Positions 1-10,399 of a DNA stretch of 64,000 nt are shown one piece after another. Location of the stretch: the NCBI RefSeq assembly GCF_000003855.2, contig NW_003101667.1:717012-781011 (forward strand), read 5' to 3'. A program made the translations under genes and the position numbers. Within the stretch, counting starts at the first letter, position 1. Each line of letters begins with the position of its first letter. The notes beneath the pieces are model-generated. The model worked only from the letters and a program-made list of their open reading frames with translations. It had not been told where the DNA came from and ran no database searches. The DNA comes from Blastomyces gilchristii SLH14081. Its lineage: Eukaryota > Ascomycota > Eurotiomycetes > Onygenales > Ajellomycetaceae.

Positions 1-593
1 ACCCCCAATGATCTATGCGAAAAGGAAGCGTAGTACCAAAACAACATGTAAACAGTAATCCATGCCAAGCCGAAACCAAAAACCATTGGAAGGAAGACAA
101 GGAAAAGGGAAAGGGGGAAAAGGTATTTATATAAGGCGTAGAGAGGGCTAGGCAGAAGGAGAAGCAGAAACGGCGGCCAGAAAAACAACCACATAAAAAG
201 AACCGAAAAGATAACACGGGTTGTTCCACGAGAGTAACTATGTATGCCATGTTGCATAAATGTTCTCTGCCTATCATAACTTGGTAGACCAGGTGCATCA
301 TCTACCTATCCTCTATCCAAAAACATAGGCTCCGTGGTTCTGCCGGGTAGCATTTTATGATCCGCTCTCATACTTGGCAATATGGGTGGAAATCGCACTG
401 CAGACGGGACGATTATTAGCACATATGTATAGAAAAGTTAAAGGGGGCAGAGGGGAAAAGAACAAATGAGATTTTACGTACCGTCCACTAGGGTCCGTCT
501 GCTTGGACCATTTTGGTTTCCACCGCATCACTGTCGATGCGCAGCATGGCGGGAAAAGCTCGTCGAACATCATGCGATACCAGTATCTAGAAG
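1..593. other. Intergenic, downstream of asparagine synthetase
   Basis: Normal-GC sequence 3' of the asparagine synthetase stop codon. Short open frames on both strands here show no recognisable family and no conserved motif. The part near 594 probably holds the 3' UTR. I see no gene. Confidence 0.6.
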
Positions 594-2899
594 TCAGGCA
601 CTCCCAGTTAGCATATTCGAAAAAAAATTATTTCCATTCCCACCAATACGCCATGATGCAATTTGCCTGGCTAGGTAATAAGGTTGTTGAACATACCCTT
701 CCTTCGTATCTGGAACATCATCAGCCCACTCCGGTTTGGGGTTCTTCATCATCTCATCCGTAACATGCAACTCCGCATTATCCTTCAACGCATCAATCCA
801 GCCATACCCGACACCGTCGCTAAACTGCTCCTTCTGGCGCCACAGAATGCTATCGGGGAGGTATGGTTGTGCATCCGGGTCGTCGGAGGTATCAAACGCC
901 TTGCGCAGGATATACTTCTCGATCCGGTCCTTAGTGATCATCTTCTCCTGCGGGTCGACGCCCATGGATACCTCGAGCAACTGCTTGTCCAAGAACGGCA
1001 CGCGCGCCTCCACGCCCCATGCCGACGTGGACTTGTTGGCCCGCAGGCAATCAGCGAGATGGAGGTTTTTCACTCGGGACACGGTCTCGTCGTGGAAGGC
1101 TTCCTTGCTCGGGGCGGCGTGGAAGTAGAGGTAGCCTCCGAAGATCTCGTCACTGCCCTCACCGCTAAGCACCATCTTGACGCCCATGCCTTTGATCTTT
1201 CTGCTCAGCAGGTACATAGGTGTAGATGCGCGGATGGTGGTGACATCGTAGGTCTCCAAGTGGTAGATGACGTCAGAGAGGGCGTTGAGGCCATCTTCAA
1301 GAGTAAACGTGAAAGCATGATGCTTTGTTCCGAGGAATTTGGCCACTTCGAGAGCGGCCTTGGTGTCCGGGGCGTCGGGAAGGCCGATAGAGAATGAATG
1401 GAGCTGTGGCAGGGTAGTCACGGTGCATAACTCGTTGGAATCGTCAATGCCGACCAGTCCCGAGCTTGAAGACGCTCCGTTAACCCCGTTAGTCGCTGCG
1501 GCGCTAGACAGAGCTTGTTGTCGTAGCGTCTCCCGCTGCGCGATGGAGGCCACTAAACTCGAATCCAACCCTCCAGAAAGGAGGACACCATATGGAACCT
1601 CCGCCATCAATCGTTTCCGCACCGACTTTTCCAGAGTCTCACGGATAAGTTTGTAGTCAACGGGAGTGGACGGGACGTTGGTGGGGTCCCACCATTTGGG
1701 GTCGAAATATCTGGTCATAGTGTTGCTCTTGGAATCGTATACATGGCCTGGAGGAAAACTAATAATCTTGTCGCATACGGGGTGTAAGCTCTTCAGCTCT
1801 GAGGCGAAATACACCGCACCGGGAGTTTGCGATGACCAGCCCTGGTAGAAACTAGTGATGCCAATGGGGTCTCGCGCAGCGACGACTCTGTCTTCCTTCT
1901 TGTCAAGTAGGACCCACGAGAACATGCCGTCGAGGAATTTAGGGGCGTCGATGCCATGTTCCATGTACTAACATCGGTGGTAAAAGGAAGTTAGCGCAAA
2001 CCCGCAACATCAGTTGAAAAAGGAGAGGGGGATTGCAGGAATTAGGACTCACCAGTGGGATAATAACTTCGCAATCTGAATGTGTCTTGAATTTGTATGG
2101 AGTTTTCAGACCCTTTCGTAGGATTCTGTGGTTATAAATTTCGCCATTGACGGCGAGGGCAAGGGTGCCATCGTCGTTAACCAGAGGCTGGGCGCCAGAA
2201 TCAACGCCAACAATGCTCAACCGCTCATGCGCAAGGACTAGAGAGTAAGATAGGATGCCAGGTCAGCCAAACTCGCTATGGTCGGTGGAACGGGAGCTTG
2301 TCCCTGTCTGTGCGCGGAATACTGACTTGTGTTGTTTGCAACGAAGTTTCCACCTATAGTACAGTACAGAAGGGTAGATATATGTCAGTCACCATGCACA
2401 GCAGTAAAAGTTGATAATAGATACTAGGGTCTTTCCTCCTCCTCCTCGTCCCTTCCTCCGCCACTGTGAGAACACTGAACACGGGATGGATGTGTGCGTG
2501 GGGTGACTCACTCCAATCGGGACCACGATGGCGTACGCTGTAGATTTCAAATAACAAGCAGAATTTTTAGCAACACGGTCCATTTCCTCTTTATACTGAA
2601 ATATCCAAACTAAAGAACCACTAAGCCAGGAGGTTGTGGTGGCAGGGGGAGGTTGAAACCACTCACGCTTTCGCCATGCGCAAAGCCGTAGGCTTGAACT
2701 TTTGCACATCTGGGTGACTGCATTTGTAGAAGATCACGTCAGTATGAAGCTATCCTTTTCTTATTTTTCGTTTTCCAGCACTTTGATTGTAGAGATTCCT
2801 CAAATGGAGGGATATGTGCTTTCATAAATCCCTTTTCACTGAGCGGCAAATGGTCGGGCTGTAGTGTACATACCAGTGACAAGCAAAAATCCCACACAT
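594..2899 (-). CDS. asn2: Asparagine synthetase (glutamine-hydrolysing), six exons
   Basis: Makes asparagine from aspartate, glutamine and ATP in the cytosol. Inferred exons (minus strand): 2899-2874, 2717-2667, 2537-2512, 2353-2327, 2237-2053 and 1967-594. Joined they give 1,689 nt, 562 aa plus stop, close to the usual ~570. Every intron is GT-AG. The start is fixed by the N-terminal MCGIF: Cys2 is the class II glutaminase nucleophile. [18 protein letters not shown] and NGEIYN follow in the amidotransferase domain. The synthetase domain has the ATP-pyrophosphatase P-loop SGGLDSS near residues 236-242 and GEGSDE further on. Exons 1, 3 and 4 are only 26, 26 and 27 nt. The first two introns are long for a fungus (156 and 129 nt). 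No stop, frameshift or missing key residue was seen, so the gene looks intact. Family identification is certain; the exon edges are my reading of splice signals plus conserved protein motifs. Confidence 0.96.
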
Positions 2900-3138
2900 G
2901 ACTTGACTGGTCCGTCGTGCTGCTTCTTCTGTACCGGAGAGCGGATGGAGAAAGGTTACGACACTCAAAGAAGAGAGCGAAATTCACGGGCCTGAGGAAA
3001 TTTTTTTTAAGGCGAAGAAAGAGAGAATGAATTGGCCGGATGGTATTAAGTAAAAGAGGAAAACAAGAGAACAGAGAGCAGAGAGATTTTATTTTATTTT
3101 ATTTTTTGCGCGGGGTGATGGACAGAAAAGAAGCACGG

Positions 3139-3144
3139 GAGTCA
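3139..3144 (-). promoter_or_regulatory. Possible Gcn4/CpcA site upstream of asparagine synthetase
   Basis: GAGTCA on the plus strand (TGACTC on the gene strand), ~240 bp upstream of the inferred start codon. TGACTC is the core bound by Gcn4/CPC1-type regulators of amino-acid genes, so it suits this gene. A single hexamer can occur by chance. Another GAGTCA lies at 3818-3823, beyond the inserted MITE-like element. Confidence 0.35.
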
Positions 3145-3272
3145 CATAGCACGCGAAGTCGGAGGCGGGGTTGTTCAACGTGGCCGCCCTCCTCCCTCTT
3201 TTTGCTTCTTTTTTCTTTTTTCTTTTGTGTTTCTCTTTTTTTTTTTTTTTTTTTCTGATTTAGCCTTTTGTA

Positions 3273-3794
3273 CGGCAGTCTATGGTGACAAAAGTGTCAA
3301 ATGGCTGTTTTTTCAGCGTAAAGGCTTAATTCCACATAATACTGATTTTATAGTCATGCACCAATTACACTAGTCTTAATGTAGTTAGTATATTCCTGCA
3401 TATGGTTTAGTCAGACTTGGCGTTCAGACTGAGCTCCACCCCACAGATCTCTTACCCTGTAACCTCCCACCCAATGAAAGCCCTCAGGGATATAGATATA
3501 GAGTTACCCTTGTGTATAGAGCGGGTATAGAGAGACCCTCTGGGTAGAGGACCCCTGTGTATAGAGCCCCCGGGTATAGAGACCCCTGAGCATAGAGACC
3601 ACTGGATATAGATTCCTCTGAAGACTCTGAGTACTGTCTTAGGTCAAGAGCCCTCCACTGATGTGGGTCATTATTTCATACAACCTCCAATGAGGAGACC
3701 TTGATTGCTAATACAATCAGTATCATTAATGTGTGCTCATTGTAACACTAGTATAAAATACCCATTTGTCACATTTGTCACTTATAGACTGCCG
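3273..3794. mobile_element. MITE-like non-autonomous DNA transposon with ~35-bp TIRs
   Basis: The ends are inverted repeats: the left end starts CGGCAGTCTAT and continues through GTGACAAAAGTGTCAAATGG; the right end, read in reverse, starts CGGCAGTCTAT and continues with GTGACAAATGTGACAAATGG. A TA lies just outside each end (3271-3272 and 3795-3796), as expected for a Tc1/mariner/pogo-type TA duplication. The element is ~522 bp, has no coding capacity, and lies between the two genes. Its base composition resembles the gene island rather than the AT-rich desert, so it seems to have escaped hypermutation. Confidence 0.75.
3486..3618. repeat. Degenerate ~17-bp minisatellite inside the MITE
   Basis: A run of imperfect units built on (G)TATAGAG followed by ACCCCTG-like sequence, about eight copies with varying length. 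It fills the centre of the inverted-repeat element. The units differ too much for a slippage-fresh array. Confidence 0.7.
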
Positions 3795-3796
3795 TA

Positions 3797-4614
3797 TTTT
3801 GCCCCCCTAAAACGTTTGAGTCATATGGCGGGGCTAGGGAAGTTCGCTTTTAGGTTTCGTTCTCCTAACTAGCTGATAAGATATGCTTTTTTTCCCGCTT
3901 TTTTGCCTCTCTCTCCTTCAGGCACGACGCCAGTTGTTCTGCTCTCTTCCAAAAAATCCAAAATCAATATATTTCTTATCTTTACCCTTGCAATCTCAGC
4001 CCATGTTGCCCCTGGGATTAACCCATGTCGCAAATGCAGTCTACGGCTTGCCAACTCAATTATCCCTACCTACCCACCGTCAAAGCTCAACCATTAGCAG
4101 CTGTAAGCGCCGATTTTCGGCCTCGCATTCTAAAGAAGAATGTACAGGCAAGTTTTAAAGAGTAGTAAAATGAAATGGTTAGTTAGCTACAACGCGCGCT
4201 CGTTGTGTGTAGTCAGACTACTTGGTGTAAAATATGAAGTACTTGAAGCACGTACTCTATACCTCACCAGTTCACCTTTGTAAGGCTAGGATATCTTTGA
4301 TTTTCCTCCAAAAGGCTACCCAAGAGAACAGAACTTATTACTACGTCGAATGCTTTCTCGTGAAATCTGGAGTAGCTAATCCAGCGTACGTAACAAAAGA
4401 GAAGGAAATAGGAGAAATGCAGAGAGAAGCGCATTGTGGGGTGGATTTCAAAACAATAAATCATGGAAGAAGACAAAAAAAGCTCAACACACACGGAGAG
4501 CGGCAACGCAAAATAAATAACAACCAAGACGCCCTGCTATAAACTAAGAAAAGCACACTTCACCCAACACCCCAGGCACTACCGTCGGGAGATCGTTGCA
4601 GCCGATTTACAATG
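3797..4614. other. Intergenic between the MITE-like element and UBC9
   Basis: Normal-GC sequence with several short open frames on both strands, none resembling a known protein. The right part should contain the UBC9 3' UTR. No RNA gene or further repeat was recognised. Confidence 0.5.
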
Positions 4615-5389
4615 CTACAAACCCGGATTCTCCCTGACAACTTGTCTCACTTTCTTCTCGTACGCAGCGCGGTCCTTCTTGAATAGGGTATATGCTTCAG
4701 CCTGGGCGGGCGACTCAGGGTTAGGGTCGTCTAGAAGATCCTGGATCCCGAGAAGGATCTGTGGGATGGTGATCGCTGGTCTCCAGCCTTCCTCTTCGTT
4801 TAGGATGGACAGGCAGACGGTGCCGGAGGGGTAGACGTTTGGGTGGAAGAGTGGTGGAACGAATTTGCCTGTGGCCGAGTTAGTTCCCAAAAAAAAAAAA
4901 AAAAAAATCCCATTTATCATCACTCAGCAAGACGAGAAGTTATATTGTTGAAAGAAGGACATACACTTTGGGGGTTTCGTAGGATACTCTGTAGGGTGTA
5001 TAACCAACAGCAGTTAGAAATCGCTTTCTTTATATTTCATTTCATGCAGAAATATAAAAGGCAAGCGAGCGATGCTGATGGAACACATTACCTTCTGGAA
5101 AGATAACTTCCAACTTAAACAAGCCCCCCGCCCATATGGTCTTCTCTTTACCGGGAATACCACACTCCCAGTACTTCATGTCCTGCGCACCGGCCGCATT
5201 TCTACGTGGCTTCGCATAGAAACCGTAGGGATGGTTTTTTCTCCATTGTTTCCTGAAGCGCAAAAGAAGCAGGGACATATTCGTCAGTAAGAGAGAATCT
5301 TACAAAAGACCCTTACAATATAAAAATGGTAGTCATGGACTACGCCGGACTGACCGTTCCTCTGTTAGTCGATTTATACAAAGAGACAT
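4615..5389 (-). CDS. ubc9: SUMO-conjugating enzyme UBC9, four exons
   Basis: E2 enzyme that takes SUMO from the E1 and passes it to target lysines, acting mainly in the nucleus. Exons on the minus strand: 5389-5355, 5252-5092, 4988-4965 and 4868-4615; joined length 474 nt, 157 aa, the family's usual size. The start is set by [12 protein letters not shown], whose last arginine codon is split across intron 1. Seen in order: [16 protein letters not shown] (SUMO-contact N-terminal region), [12 protein letters not shown] spanning a 24-nt third exon, the HPN motif at residues 82-84, the catalytic cysteine at about residue 92 in SGTVCLSIL, and the C-terminal [14 protein letters not shown] helix. All introns are GT-AG. 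A poly-A run on the plus strand (T-run on the gene strand) near 4890-4907 lies in intron 3. No defects were seen. Same orientation as asparagine synthetase, ~1.7 kb away, so not obviously co-regulated. Confidence 0.97.
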
Positions 5390-5596
5390 GGCTACAAATG
5401 TCCTGCGTTATGAAAGACCAGACTTAGGCCGGAAATGACTTTCCACAAGGCTGTCAATTGGGTTCGCAGACTGAGGACGAAGTAAGTAGAAATAATATGG
5501 GTTCGATTTGGAGATGGAGGTGCCGCTTTTGTCTATCGTGCACGGGGTGGCCTGTGAGGAGGTTAGGCGGAAGGGGAGAACCAAGACAACTTGCAA

Positions 5597-5672
5597 AGAA
5601 GAAGAAGAAACACAGAGAGAAGAAGAAGAAAAAGAAAGACAAAGAGAAGAAGAAGAACTGGAATAAGAAGTG
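5597..5672 (-). promoter_or_regulatory. Pyrimidine tract upstream of UBC9
   Basis: A purine-rich plus-strand run of GAAGAAGAA-type repeats, i.e. a CTTCTTC tract on the gene strand, 210-280 bp upstream of the UBC9 start codon. CT-rich stretches are frequent near fungal transcription starts. Role inferred from position only. Confidence 0.35.
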
Positions 5673-5711
5673 AGGGTTTTGTTGAAGAGTGAAGGTTGCA
5701 GGCCCAGAACG

Positions 5712-5719
5712 TGACGTCA
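5712..5719. promoter_or_regulatory. CRE/ATF palindrome TGACGTCA upstream of UBC9
   Basis: A perfect 8-bp TGACGTCA, the consensus bound by ATF/CREB bZIP factors, ~325 bp upstream of the UBC9 start. A CACGTG E-box lies 44 bp further upstream at 5763-5768. Binding is inferred from motif matches only. Confidence 0.4.
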
Positions 5720-5774
5720 TGTGACACAGGTTAATGTTGGTGATTACTACATCTACCCTAATCACGTGCCACCC

Positions 5775-6560
5775 AACATATAGTTTCACCTTAGATAGAT
5801 TACACATAGACAACAACATTATTCTTCAACAGGTTATGAAGCCCTTCTATAAATAATCACTGATAACATGTCAATCACATCTTCACATATCATTGAATGT
5901 GTCTAGATGTCTCTTTGAATCTATGATTAATTTGAGATCCGGTAGAATGTCAGATTTGATAAAGAAATACATATCAGTGTGTAGAAAATGAAATCTGAAA
6001 GTACTGAAAGTATAATAGAGAATAACAGTCAACTTGATAACATCTACAATAAATAACTATGAGAATGATTTTACAGATCTGCTTATTCACAACATCATCA
6101 GAATGTTAAATTATGAGAATAATCTATATAATTCACTCTCTGTGAGTGAGATAGCTCATATAAAGTTGAAAATAATGAAACTTTAATAGGAAATTGAATG
6201 AGTGAAAACTAGCAGAGTAAGTAAGACTCTGACTTATACTGATAACACTGTCAGTGTGAATCTGACACAGTTTCTACAGGAACAAGAAAGAACATCTGCT
6301 CTAATGAAGGTTTTAAGAAAATTTCAAGATCAGATTAAGTATATCAGAAAATCAATTACTCTTACAGACTTTGAGAACTATTTATTGTGAAAGAAAGAGA
6401 TCTTACTGATTATAAAGCAATTTCACACAGTTGATATTATTGATAAGAAGTAAATCAGTTCTATGAAGAATACAAGTAATAATATACAATGATTTTGAGA
6501 AGAATATAATATATAGCTGTATAATTATATATGATTCATAATTACTTCACAGATGAAATC
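5775..6560. other. AT-rich boundary region with possible gag remnant
   Basis: Base composition drops abruptly here from gene-like to very AT-rich. At about 6202-6460 on the plus strand a frame (62 aa, then continuing past a TGA at 6388-6390) reads like the N-terminal gag region of an LTR retrotransposon: a stretch ending in FENYLL, the stop, then EILLIIKQFHTVDII. The stop falls where such proteins often have Trp. The match is from memory of the family and is weak. Nothing else is recognisable. Confidence 0.3.
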
Positions 6561-6831
6561 TGTCGGATTGAGTGTCACGGATGAATATGTTGGAGACATA
6601 TGAATCTTATGTGTATCAAGATCTGCTTGTTATATTATCCATGCCCATCTAATATATCTATTTCAGACAAAAGATAGAGCTATTTATAGTAAAATATATG
6701 TGCGAGCCAAGAGAGCTAGCATAAGCGAGTATTAGACAAGCGTTGTAGTAAGCTGATGATGATGATGAGAAATATTGTAGTAATACGATGTTGATGGCGT
6801 TCAGTAGTGTATAACCTCTTTTTTCCTGACA
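6561..6831 (-). mobile_element. Solo LTR of the copia family, with 5-bp target duplication
   Basis: 271 bp starting TGTCGGATTGAG and ending CCTGACA. It is nearly the same sequence as the two LTRs of the copia element at 38,195-43,942. AAATC flanks it on both sides (6556-6560 and 6832-6836), so the full element inserted here and later collapsed by LTR-LTR recombination. Orientation follows the complete copy. It keeps several CpG sites and is less mutated than the neighbouring sequence. Confidence 0.92.
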
Positions 6832-6836
6832 AAATC

Positions 6837-7060
6837 TCATTTTACAGTATCAAAGAAATCTGAGCTATTCATCTACACTCTATGAAAGATTATAGAGAAG
6901 AATTTCACTGAAAGACTTGTTATTAGAAGAATAAGATTATATAGAGAAATTATAACTCTGTCTGTTAAGACTAAGAGCTCTGATTGAGTCTTTATCAAAT
7001 ATTTAATTACTATACAGACTGAATATATATATCTAGAATTTAAGGCTGAGAACTACATGT
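6837..7060. other. AT-rich sequence of unknown origin
   Basis: Degenerate AT-rich DNA between the solo LTR and the LINE tail. No open frame of note and no similarity that I could see to other parts of the window. Confidence 0.4.
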
Positions 7061-7098
7061 TTTTTATTATTATTATTATTATTATTATTCTTCAATTA

Positions 7099-7130
7099 TA
7101 GATGTATGCAGTCAGAGACTATGACATCTA
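7099..7130 (-). repeat. LINE 3'-terminal stem-loop shared with the SINE (copy A)
   Basis: On the element strand: TAGATGT, an 18-nt loop, ACATCTA, then a short linker and the (AAT)n tail. Copy C has the same at 13219-13250. The SINEs carry the same architecture with an equal loop length (see findings). Confidence 0.9.
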
Positions 7131-7153
7131 CCTGAGAACTAAAAGTTCTCAGG
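7131..7153 (-). repeat. LINE 3' UTR perfect hairpin, 10-bp stem, 3-nt loop (copy A)
   Basis: CCTGAGAACT, loop AAA, AGTTCTCAGG on the plus strand. Copy C has the same hairpin at 13251-13273 with loop TTT. It directly abuts the second stem-loop (7099-7130) near the (AAT)n tail. Confidence 0.9.
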
Positions 7154-7442
7154 GTTTTTCCTATATCTATACAGTTAACTATTATACATTCATCAATTTC
7201 AGATATGCAAAATCAGAAAATTCCAGCCCAGAATACAAAAACTGTTTACAAATTGCAGTATTTTAACATCTTCTGATACTTTGAAACCATTTGACATGAC
7301 AAAAGAAAAGAGAACACAGTCTTAAAGATAGACACATTAAATAGATAGATAGAAAAGAATAGAAAGAAAAAGATAAAGTAAAATAATGAGAGACTGTAAT
7401 GAAACAAATTATTGAAAGATAGTATATAGCTGTTTTAACAGA

Positions 7443-8828
7443 CTATATCTGATCAATTTCCTCCTCTTCATATTCAGATATTTCTGAATTCAGCCCTTTT
7501 CTTGTAGCTGCTTGAGTTTCTGATAGAAAGTCTATTAAGTATTTAATTCCTGTCTCAGTTGAGAATAAGAATCTCATATTTAATTGATTTAGATCATACT
7601 TCTCTTTCAATCTGACTCTGAGACTATTGTATAATGCACAGTGCATTACAATATGCTCAGGATTCTCATTTGCATTGCAGAATGAGCATTCTATTGAATC
7701 AAATCTATCATCAAATCTTTGTATATAAGATTTGAAATAGCCATGTCCTAATTTCAGCTGTATTATAGATGAGAATATTTTCTTTTTACATTTAATTGAA
7801 CAAGATTTCCACTTGGGTTTTGTTTCAAATCTTGAATAATGTATACTCTTCTTTTGTTTCTGCCAGCTTTCATTCCACTTGTCTAAACAAGATTCTTTTA
7901 TTTTTCTCTTTATAAAAGACCAGGACACAATTTTTTGAACAGATCTGCTTAATTCTGAACCTTTTTTTGCAGCTGAATCAGCCAATTCATTACCATGAAT
8001 ATTCATATGAGCAGGAACCCAGTGCAGATGAATTATCAGCTTTGATATTCTTCTCTTTTGAATTTTTAAAATGGAGTTTAAGATCAGTTCAAGATTCATT
8101 TGATCATTATGAATCTGACTATTTCTAAGTCTTTTTAAAGCAGCTTAACTATCAGAGAATATTCATGTCTCTTTCAAACTATTTTCTCTTTTATGAGATT
8201 TTATTTCAATAAGTTTGAAAGCTTTCACTATTGCAAATAATTCAGCATCAAAGACTTCAGATTCACAGCCTAAATTCCAGAAATCTGAGATAAAATTAAT
8301 ATTATCTTCAGTATAAGCAATGCCTGCACCTAATCTATTCAGATTCTCATTTTTTAAGTCATCTGAATAAATCAGAATAGAGTCTTTTATATTGATTGTA
8401 GAAATTCTCTTCAAATGCTGTTCATATTCTTTCTCTTTAGATAGTTCACTTATTTGTAAGTCTATAAGAGATTCAAGCTTTTCTCTCCAGGGAGATAACT
8501 TCTCATGATCAACTCTTTCAACATTTAAAGAAGAAAATTGATTTTTAATCAGTGAGCATAGTCTGTACAGTTGAGAAGGCATTTTCTTTGAAGAATTATT
8601 TTCATTCCAATCAAGAAATCTATTTCAATCCAGTTCATTTCCAGAGTTAACTGATGGAAATGAGGAAGAGACTCTTTCTCTGATTATATGATTTGAGCTC
8701 ATCTTTATAACTCTCAGAGCATAGTTCATACAGGCCTTTTCAAATCTAATAGCAGAAGGGGGAATTGAAGCTTCAATTTCCATTGCTTTAATAGGAGATG
8801 ATTTGAATGCTTCCAGAATTCTTCTCAA
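7443..8828 (-). pseudogene. LINE ORF2 C-terminus, copy A (RNase H + CCHC)
   Basis: Three open blocks (8828-8625, 8582-8163, 8099-7443) of one ORF2, separated by stops. RNase H cleaves the RNA of the RNA:DNA hybrid in Tad-type elements. Acidic and histidine motifs (SDD, DAEL, WVPAHMNIHGNELAD) and the terminal CX2CX8HX4C knuckle are visible. The RT and endonuclease are missing, so no function remains. Confidence 0.85.
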
Positions 8829-9984
8829 AGCTCTGTTTTGCAGACTTTGAAAGAGTTCAGTGAAATTTCCTTGATTATTCCATCAAACTTGAACTTCATA
8901 ATCAGCTACTGAGGTAATACAGACTATATATAACTGTCTTTTCTTTTTACATTTAATTGAACAAGATTTTCACTTTGATTTTATCTCAAATCTTGAATAA
9001 TGTATGATCTTCTTTTGTTTCTGCCAGCTTTCATTTCACTTGTTTAAACAAGATTCTTTTATCTTTCTCTTTATGAAAGATCAGAACACTGTTTTTTGAA
9101 TAGATCTGCTTAATTCTGAATTATTTTTTGCAGCTGAATCAGCCAATTCATTACCATGAATATTCATATGAGCAGGAACTCAATGCAGATGAATTATCAG
9201 TTTTAATATTCTTTTCTTTTGAATTTTCAAAACAGAGTTTAAAATCAGTTCAAGATTCATTTGATCATTATGAATCTGACTATTTCTAAGTCTTTTTAAA
9301 GCAGCTTGACTATCAGAGAATATTCATATCTCTTTCAAACTATTTTCTCTTTTATGAGATTTTATTTCAATGAGTTTGAAAGCTTTCACTATTGCAAATA
9401 GTTCAGCATCAAAGACTTCAGATTCACAGCCTAAATTTCAGAAATCTGAGATAAAATTAATATTATCTGAAGTATAAGTAATGTCTGTGTCTAATCTATT
9501 CAAATTCTCATTTTTTGAGTCATCTGAGTAAATCAGAATAGAGTCTTTTATATTGATTGTAGAGATCTTCTTCAAATACTGTTCATATTCTCTCTCTTTA
9601 GATAGTTCACTTATTTGTAAGTCTATGAGAGATTCCAGCTTTTCTCTTCAGAGAGATATCTTCTCATGATCAATTTTCTCAACATTTAATGAAGAAAATT
9701 GATTTTTAATAAGTGAACATAGTCTATACAGTTGAGAGGACATTTTCTTTAAAGCATTATTCTCATTTCAATCAAGAAATCTATTTCAATTCAGTTCATT
9801 TCCTGAGTTAACTGATGAAAATGAAGAAGAGACTCTTTCTCTGATTATATGATTTGAGCTCATCTTCATGACTCTCAGAGCATAGTTCATACAGGCCTTT
9901 TCAAATCAAATATTAGAAGGTGGAATTGAAGCTTCAATTTTCATTGCTTTAATAGAAGATGATTTGAATGCTTCCAGAATTCTT

Positions 9985-10364
9985 ATTATTATTATTATTA
10001 TTATTATTATTCTTCCATTATACTCATATGCAAGCAGAGCTTATGATGAGTCCTTGTGTGATGTTAAATACAGGTTAAGTGTTGATTATACAGGAGGAAA
10101 TACAGGTGTTGAGACCACGCCAAGATAACAAGAACATAGGAAAATACAAAGGAGTGACAATTAGATACATGTGATAATAACTTCCCAGCCCAGGAACATA
10201 GAGTGATTCATTGGAGCGATTTGTACATCTCTGTATTTATTAGAAACCTGAGGTGCTTGAGTTCCAGATTTAATGTATCCCCTGCGGGTTTCGAACCCAC
10301 GCGCCTTGATTTCCCATGCCAAGGCACTACTGAGTGGCTGCATTAACCATTCAGTCATTAGGGC
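9985..10364 (-). mobile_element. tRNA-derived SINE, copy 1
   Basis: ~380 bp in LINE copy B. The 5' end (right) resembles a tRNA and ends with a B-box-like GGTTCGAAACC (reverse strand of 10,278-10,290); the 3' end (left) is GAAGAATAAT(AAT)n. TTCCAGAATTCTT is duplicated on both sides (9972-9984 and 10365-10377). The tRNA-like head is more mutated than in copies 2-4. A short open frame through the head (10,382-10,161) is an artefact of the SINE and not a gene. Confidence 0.9.
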
Positions 10365-10399
10365 TTCCAGAATTCTTCTCAAAGCTCTGTTTTATAGAC

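Larger units (their letters stand above)
7061..8938 (-). mobile_element. LINE copy A (Tad1-like), 5'-truncated
   Basis: 3' part of a non-LTR retrotransposon, read on the minus strand. It ends (left) in an (AAT)n tail preceded by two hairpins (7099-7130 and 7131-7153). The coding part is the C-terminus of ORF2: RNase H with SDDLKN, DAELFAIVKA (8163-8582) and WVPAHMNIHGNELAD (7443-8099), then a CCHC knuckle CSFCNANENPEHIVMHC. It is almost identical to the same part of copy C (13,201-15,058), so both are recent relatives. The right end at ~8938 is an abrupt join to copy B. I could not find a target duplication. Confidence 0.88.

Noticed and set aside
684..1397. 237-aa plus-strand frame
   Set aside because: Antisense shadow of the asparagine synthetase main exon.
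3869..4542. Several 60-100-aa frames between the MITE and UBC9
   Set aside because: Overlap on both strands, no conserved motif, no plausible splice partners.
7061..7090. CRISPR-like or simple microsatellite array
   Set aside because: (AAT)n/(ATT)n runs are the 3' tails of LINE and SINE copies with defined positions, not spacer-repeat arrays.
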